From: an uncultured Gammaproteobacteria bacterium
Lineage (GTDB): Bacteria > Pseudomonadota > Gammaproteobacteria > Pseudomonadales > Pseudohongiellaceae
Length of the DNA stretch: 64,000 nucleotides
Assembly: GCA_913060695.1 (NCBI GenBank)
Contig: CAJXUA010000012.1
Span: 40,161-104,160 of the forward strand
Reading direction: 5' to 3'
A program made the translations under genes and the position numbers. The notes beneath the pieces are model-generated. The model saw only the letters and a program-made list of their open reading frames with translations, was not told the origin of the DNA and ran no database searches. Positions 27,984 to 35,047 of this stretch are shown one piece after another. Position 1 is the stretch's first letter. Each line of letters starts with the position of its first letter.

Positions 27984-28247
27984 ATTGGCCTCTAATTGCT
28001 GTTGTCTTCGAACTGCCGGACACTCCTGCTGTTACAGCCCCCGAGTCCCAGCGCGGGTTCCTTTTATACCACAATTCGAGGTTTGTCTCCGGCTGCTTTG
28101 CGTCCCAAAGCAAGGGACGCCTTGGGTGACTTAGCGCGCTGCCTCCATTATCCTGTGCTCACTCCCAACCTGTGATTTGGGCAAGCCGATACGAGTAAGT
28201 TCATGTTGATATTGCGTAAAGCGCTCATAACAGACTTGGAGGAAGAC

Positions 28248-28679
28248 ATGAACTGGGATCACCCGCAGCCTTTCACAAAGAATGTGCTCGTTAACGACGC
28301 AGACATCGACGCGCTCGGCCACGCCAACAACACAGCCTATGTCCGCTGGATGGAACAATGTGCCTGGCAGCACTCCGAGGTGCTCGGATTGGATATCACC
28401 GCCTATCACGCACTAGATCGCGCCATGGTCGTACTTAAGCACGAGCTACACTATCTTGCAGCCGCCTATGCCGATGAAGAGTTAGTCGTGGCCACTTGGA
28501 TCATGCGTAGCGATGGGAAACTGCGCTTAACCCGACACTTTCAGATCCTCCGCCCGAGTGACTCCACAACATTGCTGCGAGCAAAGAGTGAATACGCCTG
28601 CATGGAAATCTCCAGCGGCAAACCCAAACGAATGCCCCTTGCCTTCATCGAAGGCTATGGCAAAGGAGTAAGCTCATGA
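28248..28679 (+). CDS. Acyl-CoA thioesterase, 4HBT hot-dog fold
   Basis: The 143-residue protein shows the FadM/YbgC-type pattern: a conserved acid in [23 protein letters not shown] and the strand [23 protein letters not shown] (shown as [14 protein letters not shown]). It probably hydrolyses fatty acyl-CoA. The ATG at 28248 has GGAGG 6 nt upstream and matches the family start; an in-frame ATG at 28203 is rejected. It overlaps the GST gene by ATGA. Confidence 0.88.
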   Translation: MNWDHPQPFTKNVLVNDADIDALGHANNTAYVRWMEQCAWQHSEVLGLDITAYHALDRAMVVLKHELHYLAAAYADEELVVATWIMRSDGKLRLTRHFQILRPSDSTTLLRAKSEYACMEISSGKPKRMPLAFIEGYGKGVSS

Positions 28680-29341
28680 TTGATGTATATAGCGCCGCCA
28701 CACCGAATGGCCACAAAGTAACCGTGGCCCTGGATGAGATGGGCGAGACCTATAATCTGATCCCCATAGCGTTTTCACAGAACGAACAGAAGAGCCCCGA
28801 GTTCCTGAGCATGAACCCCAACGGGCGCATCCCCGTCATCGTCGATCGTGACAACGACGATTTCGTCGTCTTCGAGTCCGGCGCCATCTTGATTTACTTG
28901 GGTGAGAAATTCGGCAAGCTCTATCCACAAGACCCAAAAGTACGCTCGCGCACCTTGCAGTGGTTGATGTTTCAGATGGGCGGGCTAGGCCCGATGATGG
29001 GCCAGGCGAATGTCTTCTTCCGCTATTTCCCAGAGAAGTTACAGCCGGCCATAGATCGATATCAGAAAGAATGCCGGCGACTGTTCGAGGTACTGGATTC
29101 GCGCTTGCGCGTGAGCCCCTATCTAGCCGGCGACGAACACACAATCGCCGACGTCGCCAATTGGTGTTGGGCGCGCACTTACGAATGGTCGGGCGTATCG
29201 ATAGAGGGCCTGCCGGGCCTGAGCCGTTGGCTCGACGAGCTAGCCGAACGGCCCGGCTATCAAAGTGGCATTAGCAAGCCACCTCGCGCACCCAAACCAG
29301 ATGACATCGTCAAGGGTGCGCAGTCCATCGTGATTCGCTAG
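28676..29341 (+). CDS. Glutathione S-transferase (YfcG/YghU-like)
   Basis: The 221-residue protein has an N-terminal thioredoxin-like domain ([21 protein letters not shown], i.e. the catalytic segment ATPNGHKV, then [11 protein letters not shown] and [13 protein letters not shown]) and a helical C-terminal domain with the N-capping motif [11 protein letters not shown]. The ATPNGHKV segment is the mark of the disulfide-bond oxidoreductase-like YfcG/YghU group. It starts within the thioesterase stop codon and so is translated with it. The end lies 10 bp from a convergent dehydrogenase. Confidence 0.92.
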   Translation: MIDVYSAATPNGHKVTVALDEMGETYNLIPIAFSQNEQKSPEFLSMNPNGRIPVIVDRDNDDFVVFESGAILIYLGEKFGKLYPQDPKVRSRTLQWLMFQMGGLGPMMGQANVFFRYFPEKLQPAIDRYQKECRRLFEVLDSRLRVSPYLAGDEHTIADVANWCWARTYEWSGVSIEGLPGLSRWLDELAERPGYQSGISKPPRAPKPDDIVKGAQSIVIR

Positions 29342-29351
29342 GCCAGTTTGC

Positions 29352-30656
29352 CTAGGTCAGCACATCACCCTCAAAATAATGTTGTGTGCCTCGGCTCTCC
29401 ATCGCTTTGGCGAGCCGCTCCATGCCTTGCATATAGGCCGACACCCGAAGACTAACGTCTTCTCTATGGGCGCATTGGAAACAATTCTTTGCTGCATTCT
29501 CAATGCGCGCGGCAAGGCGCTCGTTTATCACCTCCTCCGACAAGTAATCGCCAGTACGGTTCTGCACCCATTCCAGATAACTTACAATGACGCCCCCAGC
29601 GTTGGCGAGCACGTCGGGAATGACAACGATACCGCGCTCCTGCAGCAGTGCATCAGCAGCTGGCGTCACCGGTCCGTTGGCTATCTCCAAAATTATCTTG
29701 GCCTTCACCTTCTTGGCGTTTTTATCGGTAATCGCGTTCTCCAACGCCGCTAAGACTAAGACGTCGACCTCTAGCCCAAGTAGATCATCGGTGCTAATAG
29801 TCTCCACGGAGTCGACGTTGCACACTGTATCGTCACAGTAGACCATGCCACTAAGTTTACGGGTCTCGTTCTTGTGCTCCCAAATTGGCATGGGCTCCAA
29901 GCCTTCCTTCAGGTAAATGCCCCCTTGGGAGTCCGAGATAGCGACTATCTTATACCCCGCCTCTTTGGCTAGGCGTGCGAAGTTATAGCCCGCGTTTCCG
30001 AAGCCCTGCACCGCTACCGTCAACTCTTCTGGTTTCTTGTCTTTGCGCTCCACCCACGCATCCAGCACATTCAATGCCCCGCGCCCCGTGGCGGCGATTC
30101 GCCCCGCAGAGCCCCCCATACCCAGTGGTTTACCGGTGATGATCGCGGGCAATTGTCGACGGGCAATCTCTGCGTACTCATCCGCCATCCAACCCATCAC
30201 TTTCTCATTGGTATTCACATCGGGCGCGGGGATGTCCCGGTCCGGGCCGATGACATCGTAGAAGGCCCTGATATAACTGCGTGACAAGCGCTCCAGCTCC
30301 AAGCGCGACAGAGTTTTCGGGTCTACTTGTACACCACCCTTAGCGCCGCCGAAGGGCAAATCTACTACGGCACATTTGAGCGTCATCCAAAAACTCAAAG
30401 TGGCGACCTCGTCTTCACACACATCAGGATGGAAGCGAATACCCCCTTTAGCTGGCCCACGAGTATCGTCGTACTGCACACGCCAAGCGGGAAAGACCTT
30501 GAGGCTACCGTTATCCATACGCACGGGCAGACCCGCCTGATGGATACGCCGCGGCTGATGGAGCCGACTGCGGATATCCTCCGATACGTTCAAACGTTCA
30601 TATATCTCGCTCATAATCGCCTGTGCTTCGTGTAACTGGCTTGTTTTCTCACTCAT
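29352..30656 (-). CDS. Glu/Leu/Phe/Val dehydrogenase family enzyme
   Basis: The 434-residue enzyme oxidatively deaminates an amino acid, most likely glutamate, with NAD(P). It has the substrate-binding segment GPAKGGIRFHPDV, the catalytic lysine region DLPFGGAKGGV, DIPAPDVNT, and the nucleotide-binding fold starting VAVQGFGNAGYNFA. The length and the C-terminus fit GudB/RocG-type GDH. The ATG at 30656 has GGAG 9 nt upstream, whereas the longer frame to 30671 would need a TTG. It is divergent from the ferredoxin-P450 operon. Confidence 0.92.
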   Translation of the reverse strand: MSEKTSQLHEAQAIMSEIYERLNVSEDIRSRLHQPRRIHQAGLPVRMDNGSLKVFPAWRVQYDDTRGPAKGGIRFHPDVCEDEVATLSFWMTLKCAVVDLPFGGAKGGVQVDPKTLSRLELERLSRSYIRAFYDVIGPDRDIPAPDVNTNEKVMGWMADEYAEIARRQLPAIITGKPLGMGGSAGRIAATGRGALNVLDAWVERKDKKPEELTVAVQGFGNAGYNFARLAKEAGYKIVAISDSQGGIYLKEGLEPMPIWEHKNETRKLSGMVYCDDTVCNVDSVETISTDDLLGLEVDVLVLAALENAITDKNAKKVKAKIILEIANGPVTPAADALLQERGIVVIPDVLANAGGVIVSYLEWVQNRTGDYLSEEVINERLAARIENAAKNCFQCAHREDVSLRVSAYMQGMERLAKAMESRGTQHYFEGDVLT

Positions 30657-30803
30657 TGAGTACTTCTCCAACTTATAAATTCAGGTCTGATTGAAACACT
30701 GTTTCTCGCAACTTGTTAGTAAATGGCTGTAATTGCATCTTTAGCTAGTGGGGATAAGTTGCTATTGTGGCAAATCGATTTTTTACACTTTATGGGTTTT
30801 GTA

Positions 30804-31124
30804 ATGGTCAAAATACTGTTTATCGAACATAGTGGACAGGAGCATCCAGTAGAGGTCGCTCCCGGCATGTCCGTTATGGAAGCTGCCATTAATAATGCGG
30901 TGCCAGGCATCGATGCAGACTGTGGCGGCTTCTGTTCCTGCGCCACCTGTCACGTTTTCGTCAACGAACAATGGCTAGATAAATTACCGCCCTTGGGTAG
31001 CAATGAAGACGCTATGTTAAGCCTTAGCCCGGATCGCAAAGAAAACTCCCGCTTGTCCTGCCAGATACCGGTGGTAGAAGCGCTCGACGGCTTAGTGGTC
31101 ACCACTCCGGAGTTTCAATTTTAG
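30804..31124 (+). CDS. Adrenodoxin-type 2Fe-2S ferredoxin
   Basis: The 106-residue protein has the cluster ligands C40, C46, C49 and C86 (DCGGFCSCATCHVFV and SRLSCQIPV), the adrenodoxin/putidaredoxin pattern C-x5-C-x2-C-x36-C. An extra C44 lies within the loop. It lies 41 bp upstream of a CYP153 gene and is therefore its probable electron donor. The ATG at 30804 fits the family start; upstream in-frame ATGs at 30723 and 30792 add non-homologous residues. No strong ribosome site is seen. Confidence 0.92.
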   Translation: MVKILFIEHSGQEHPVEVAPGMSVMEAAINNAVPGIDADCGGFCSCATCHVFVNEQWLDKLPPLGSNEDAMLSLSPDRKENSRLSCQIPVVEALDGLVVTTPEFQF

Positions 31125-31165
31125 CGTAAATGCACAAGCACAGGTTTCATCGGGGGGTGAATCAC

Positions 31166-32422
31166 ATGACAGACGCAACACCGCAGCAAAGCAAATGGAG
31201 CATGGTTGGCAAGGACCCGCAGACCATTCCCATCGACCAGATCGATCTCTCCCACCCAGGCATATGGCATGCCAATGAGTTCCTACCATTCATGGCGAGG
31301 CTGCGCAAAGAGGACCCCGTGCACTATTGCGCCGAGTCTGCCGTTGGTCCTTATTGGTCGGTCACCAAATACAAAGACATCATGGAGGTCGACACCTCCC
31401 CACACATCTACTCCTCCGAGCCGACCATCGGCATAGTCGACACTTTCGAAGAGTTTACGCTGCCTGCGTTCATCTCGATGGACCCTCCTAAACACGATGA
31501 GCAGCGTCGGGTAGTTCAAGGCGTAGTAGCACCAGCGAACCTCAAGAATCTTGAGCGGCTTATTCGTAGTCGCGTGTGCGGGATTCTCGACGGCCTACCG
31601 CTTAATGAAGAGTTCGACTGGGTAGAGCGAGTTTCCATCGAGCTCACTACGCAGATGCTCGCCACTCTATTCGACTTCCCATTCGAAGACCGCGCCAAAC
31701 TGACCTTCTGGTCCGACGTAGCCACTGCCATTCCCGGCGGCGGCATCGTGACCACGCAGGAGGAGCGCTGGCAGGCGATTCAAGAGTGCATGGCCTATTT
31801 CACTAAGCTGTGGAATGCCCGTGTGAACGCAACGCCCGGCAACGACTTGATCTCTATGCTCGCCCATGGCGATGCCACTCGTAATATGCCGCCCATGGAG
31901 TATCTGGGCAACGTCATCCTCCTTATCGTCGGAGGCAACGATACGACACGCAACTCGATTAGTGGCGGTGTTTTGGCGCTGAATGAGAATCCTGCTGAAT
32001 ATGACAAGCTACGCAATGATCTAGGCCTGATTCCCAATATGGTGTCCGAGATCATCCGCTGGCAGACACCATTGGCCTATATGCGACGCACCGCAAAAGT
32101 CGATACTGTGCTCAACAATAAGCAGATCAAGGCGGGGGACAAAGTGGTAATGTGGTACGCGTCGGGCAACCGCGATGAGGATGCCATCGCCAATGCCAAC
32201 AGCTTTTTGATCGACCGTCCCAATGCTCGCCAACACCTATCCTTTGGTTTTGGACTGCACCGCTGCATGGGCAATCGTCTTGCCGAGATGCAGCTGCGCA
32301 TCGTCTGGGAAGAGATCATGAAGCGCTTCTCCTTCGTAGAAGTGGTGGGCGAACCAGAGCGGGTCTATTCGAGCTTCGTGAAAGGCTACACAAAATTACC
32401 GGTGGTGCTCCACCCATTGTAG
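31166..32422 (+). CDS. cyp153: Cytochrome P450, CYP153 family (alkane terminal hydroxylase type)
   Basis: The 418-residue soluble P450 has the I-helix LLIVGGNDTTRNS, the ExxR motif in SEIIRWQTPLAYMRR and the heme-binding loop FGFGLHRCMGNRLAE with the thiolate C367. Long stretches match CYP153A proteins, for example MDPPKHDEQRRVVQGVVAP, RLIRSRVCGILDGLP-like text, VMWYASGNRDED and RPNARQHLSFGFG. CYP153 enzymes hydroxylate the terminal carbon of medium-chain alkanes, alkenes or related molecules. A ferredoxin gene lies upstream, but no ferredoxin reductase is adjacent, as is common in CYP153 operons. The stop codon lies in the left arm of a long palindrome. Confidence 0.93.
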   Translation: MTDATPQQSKWSMVGKDPQTIPIDQIDLSHPGIWHANEFLPFMARLRKEDPVHYCAESAVGPYWSVTKYKDIMEVDTSPHIYSSEPTIGIVDTFEEFTLPAFISMDPPKHDEQRRVVQGVVAPANLKNLERLIRSRVCGILDGLPLNEEFDWVERVSIELTTQMLATLFDFPFEDRAKLTFWSDVATAIPGGGIVTTQEERWQAIQECMAYFTKLWNARVNATPGNDLISMLAHGDATRNMPPMEYLGNVILLIVGGNDTTRNSISGGVLALNENPAEYDKLRNDLGLIPNMVSEIIRWQTPLAYMRRTAKVDTVLNNKQIKAGDKVVMWYASGNRDEDAIANANSFLIDRPNARQHLSFGFGLHRCMGNRLAEMQLRIVWEEIMKRFSFVEVVGEPERVYSSFVKGYTKLPVVLHPL

Positions 32423-32540
32423 GAGATGAGATGAACCCCTCTTCCCCTGTCGGCCCTTGATGGCCAAAATTGATTTGAGTCCGGCTCGTATCGGATGAAT
32501 CAATTCACAAAGAGAAAGAGGGGTCCATCTCATCTCCTAC
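32419..32540. repeat. 122-bp imperfect palindrome after the P450 gene
   Basis: Outer arms of 25 bp (32419-32443, GTAGGAGATGAGATGAACCC and on; and 32516-32540) match with one mismatch. An inner pair, AATTGATT (32468-32475) and AATCAATT (32498-32505), extends the symmetry. The left arm includes the P450 stop codon and the right arm ends 28 bp before the next gene. It may be a strong 3' hairpin, a two-sided terminator, or a small inverted-repeat element. No target duplication is visible. Confidence 0.85.
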
Positions 32541-32568
32541 CGTTCTATCAACATATAAGGAGCTAAAA

Positions 32569-33408
32569 ATGACAAAAAAAACGCCAGCACCTGCCTCTAT
32601 TCAACGTCGTCAGCTACTCACCCTGTTCGCGAGCGCTGCAGCACTCGCCTTTCTGCCTATGCCCAAGGTCTTCGCGGCAAACGCGAGTACCGCGGAATTC
32701 CCCCTTGGCGTGCGCGCCTTAGTGTTCGACGTATTCGGCACGGTAGTCGACTGGCATAGCTCCATCGTGCGCGAAGGCCAAATGCTCGCTAATGAGAAAG
32801 GCTTCGACGTCGATTGGAGCGAATTCGCCAGCCGATGGCGCGCGGGCTATGGTCCCTCTATGAATCTCGTGCGCAACGGGGATTTGCCGTGGACCAAACT
32901 CGACACCCTGCACCGCATGGTGCTCGACGAACTGGTAGTGGAGTATGGGCTCGAAGGCTTGAGCGAGGCAGAGCTACAACATTTCAATTTCGCATGGCAC
33001 CGCTTGATGCCTTGGCCCGATACCCTGGCTGGGCTCAATCGATTGCGTAATAAGTACACCATTGCCTCACTGTCCAATGGCAATGTGTCACTGCTTGTGG
33101 ACATCGCCAAGAACGCCGGCATTCAATGGGACACCGTGCTCTCTGCAGAACTATCGCGGCACTATAAGCCAGACCCAGAGGCCTATCTCAAGGCACCTGA
33201 ATTACTGAGCCTGCCACCGGAACAAGTCATGTTAGTGGCGACCCACCCTAGCGACCTGCGCAGCGCTGCCAAGACTGGACTGCGCACCGCCTACGTTCAT
33301 AGGGCTCTAGAGGCAGGACCAGAGCGCCCTAAGGTGCCGCCCGCGCGCAATGAGTTTGATTTCTTCGCCGACGACTTCCTCGATCTCGCGCGCCAGCTAG
33401 GCGCCTAA
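32569..33408 (+). CDS. Exported HAD-family (haloacid dehalogenase type II) hydrolase
   Basis: The 279-residue protein opens with a twin-arginine-like signal (IQRRQLLTLFASAAALAFLP) and has likely cleavage near VFA-AN. The HAD core has nucleophile D54 in LVFDVFGTVVDW, SLSNGN for motif II, and the lysine and acidic residues in SRHYKPDPEAY and ATHPSDLR. It resembles L-2-haloacid dehalogenases, but the last motif reads VATHPSD rather than the VSSNAWD of proven enzymes, so dehalogenase activity is not assured. A periplasmic location is unusual. AAGGAG precedes the ATG. Confidence 0.88.
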   Translation: MTKKTPAPASIQRRQLLTLFASAAALAFLPMPKVFAANASTAEFPLGVRALVFDVFGTVVDWHSSIVREGQMLANEKGFDVDWSEFASRWRAGYGPSMNLVRNGDLPWTKLDTLHRMVLDELVVEYGLEGLSEAELQHFNFAWHRLMPWPDTLAGLNRLRNKYTIASLSNGNVSLLVDIAKNAGIQWDTVLSAELSRHYKPDPEAYLKAPELLSLPPEQVMLVATHPSDLRSAAKTGLRTAYVHRALEAGPERPKVPPARNEFDFFADDFLDLARQLGA

Positions 33409-33411
33409 GAG

Positions 33412-34455
33412 CTAGTCGCCGCGCTTGATCTGCTTCGACTCGCTGATAATGCGCTTATAGTTCTTACTTTGTTTGCGAAAAACTGCGCGGCGCTGCGCGA
33501 GGCTCGCCGCGTTCAACGCCTGCTCGCGCGAAAGCTTGCGATAACTACGCAGACGGCGTTCATCGAGTTGCTCCGCCTCTATCGCTTCGCGCACAGCGCA
33601 GCCCGGCTCACTGTCATGAGAGCAGTCGCCGAATCGGCACTGCGCTGCCAACTCTTCGATATCGGCAAAGGTCGCCGCCACGCCCTCTTCGCAGTCCGCC
33701 AGCTGCATCTCTCGCATTCCCGGCGTATCCAAAATCAAGCCGCCACTAGGCAGCAGCATAAGCGAGCGCCTAGTAGTGGTGTGCCGCCCCTTCGCATCAT
33801 CCTCACGAATACCACCGGTATCTTGCACGGCAGCGCCAAGCAAGGCATTGCTCAAGGTTGATTTGCCAGCACCCGAGGACCCTATTATCACGATTGTCTG
33901 ACCCGGCCGACACCACGGCGCTAGCGTCGCGACGCTCGGCTCACTCAGGCAATTCACCGCTTCCACACATAGGTGACTATCCAAGCGTTGTGCCTGCTCG
34001 CGAAGCTCCTCAGCATTGCCACACAGATCGAGCTTGCTCAAGACTAGAACTGCCTCCGCGCCTGCCTGATGAGCGACGGTCAGGAAACGCTCTATTCGGT
34101 TGAGATTGAAATCCTCATTGAGAGAGGTGACGATAAAGGCTGTATCGACATTCGCCGCGATCAGCTGTTCTGCAAGCTTGCTACCTGCTGCCTTGCGTTT
34201 AAAGACACTCTTTCGCTCTAGCTCGCGCACAAACTGGCCACTGCCTGTCAGTAGCACCCAGTCGCCCACGGTCAATGGGGGCATGCTCTGCAGCAATGGC
34301 AGAGTATGCACGCCCTGCTCGCCACGCACCTCGAGACTGCTGCGGTGCTGCTCCATGATTCGAGCTGGTTTGAGTACACCCCACTCGTCGAGTGTTAATT
34401 GTTGTTGAAAAAACGTTTGCCAGCCTAAGCTGAGCAAAGAAAAGTCGTTAGCCAC
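33412..34455 (-). CDS. rsgA: Ribosome small-subunit GTPase RsgA
   Basis: The 347-residue circularly permuted GTPase assists late 30S maturation. It has an N-terminal OB fold, the P-loop GSSGAGKST, switch elements TTTRRSLMLLP and DTPGMREM, and the C-terminal zinc knuckle CRFGDCSHDSEPGC. The start is GTG at 34455 with a weak AGGGG 7 nt before it. A hairpin (TAGCGC/GCGCTA) lies just upstream. A 17-codon leader frame and other hairpins lie between the promoter and this start. It is convergent with the HAD gene, 3 bp between stops. Confidence 0.95.
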   Translation of the reverse strand: MANDFSLLSLGWQTFFQQQLTLDEWGVLKPARIMEQHRSSLEVRGEQGVHTLPLLQSMPPLTVGDWVLLTGSGQFVRELERKSVFKRKAAGSKLAEQLIAANVDTAFIVTSLNEDFNLNRIERFLTVAHQAGAEAVLVLSKLDLCGNAEELREQAQRLDSHLCVEAVNCLSEPSVATLAPWCRPGQTIVIIGSSGAGKSTLSNALLGAAVQDTGGIREDDAKGRHTTTRRSLMLLPSGGLILDTPGMREMQLADCEEGVAATFADIEELAAQCRFGDCSHDSEPGCAVREAIEAEQLDERRLRSYRKLSREQALNAASLAQRRAVFRKQSKNYKRIISESKQIKRGD

Positions 34456-34544
34456 GGTAAACCCCTAGCGCGATTGCGCTACAAATATTATTGAGGGGGG
34501 CATAAGGCCCCGGTGTAAAACCGGGTAATGGGAAGGGAGGTGGC

Positions 34545-34598
34545 CTAAGCCAGCAACGAATCCTGAAGAGTTACCCAGTTAAGGTTTACGGCAATCAT
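34545..34598 (-). CDS. 17-residue leader peptide upstream of rsgA
   Basis: The peptide is MIAVNLNWVTLQDSLLA. Its ATG (34596-34598) is preceded at 6 nt by AAGGAGGT, a near-perfect Shine-Dalgarno site and far stronger than that of rsgA. The stop is followed on the transcript by CACCTCCCTT, which can pair with that site, and then by two hairpins, CCGG(T)...CCGG and GGGGC...GCCCC, before the rsgA GTG 89 nt away. It could be a regulatory leader peptide or a small protein. Confidence 0.55.
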   Translation of the reverse strand: MIAVNLNWVTLQDSLLA

Positions 34599-34631
34599 GT
34601 TGTGACCTCCTTACTGAGTGATTGAAGCTGC

Positions 34632-34659
34632 ACTATAGCACAGCATTATTGCGAGGCAA
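34632..34659 (-). promoter_or_regulatory. Probable sigma70 promoter for the rsgA leader
   Basis: On the minus strand TTGCCT (34659-34654) and TATAGT (34637-34632) are 16 bp apart. Transcription would start about 7 nt downstream, near 34625, some 12 nt before the Shine-Dalgarno site of the leader frame. This places the leader frame at the very 5' end of the rsgA transcript. Confidence 0.6.
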
Positions 34660-35047
34660 AAGCGCCTCAATATCCGCCATGACGAGAAACTTTCCAGAGC
34701 AGCACTAACGACTCTCTGGTACAGCATAAATTCGCTGGATTGACTAAAAACCGCAATGGATCAGCGCTCCACTGGCCTGCGACGAAATGCAGAATAACAA
34801 GATGAACTAGATGAATCTTGTGAAATATTTTGCGAGTTCAGCTTAAAAATTTCGCTACGATATTTCCCAACCTTACCGGAAAAAGCAATATATTGTTATA
34901 TATCAGCATGTTGAATTTCGACACCGAAACCCGGTAATCTCCGACGAATTCCGAAATCCATCAAAAGTCGTCGAAATCGAGGAGACCAATTCATTCCTTA
35001 TTGCTATCTTGATAGGTGCACTAATAACAATAAAATCGAGGTAAAAA
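34660..35047. other. Intergenic region before the first TonB receptor
   Basis: These 388 bp between the rsgA promoter and the TonB receptor start are relatively A/T rich in the right half, as expected for a promoter region. A small inverted repeat CAAGAT...ATCTTG is present near 34798-34820. I see no Fur box, gene or riboswitch that I can support. An AATCGAGGTAAAAA ribosome-site stretch is next to the receptor ATG. Confidence 0.5.

Noticed and set aside
34495..34612. Cobalamin-riboswitch-like text on the plus strand (CCCCGGTGTAAAACCGGG, then GGGAAGG)
   Set aside because: The order of the elements is wrong for a cobalamin switch and the TonB gene is about 440 bp away. The leader frame and ribosome site on the minus strand explain the region better.
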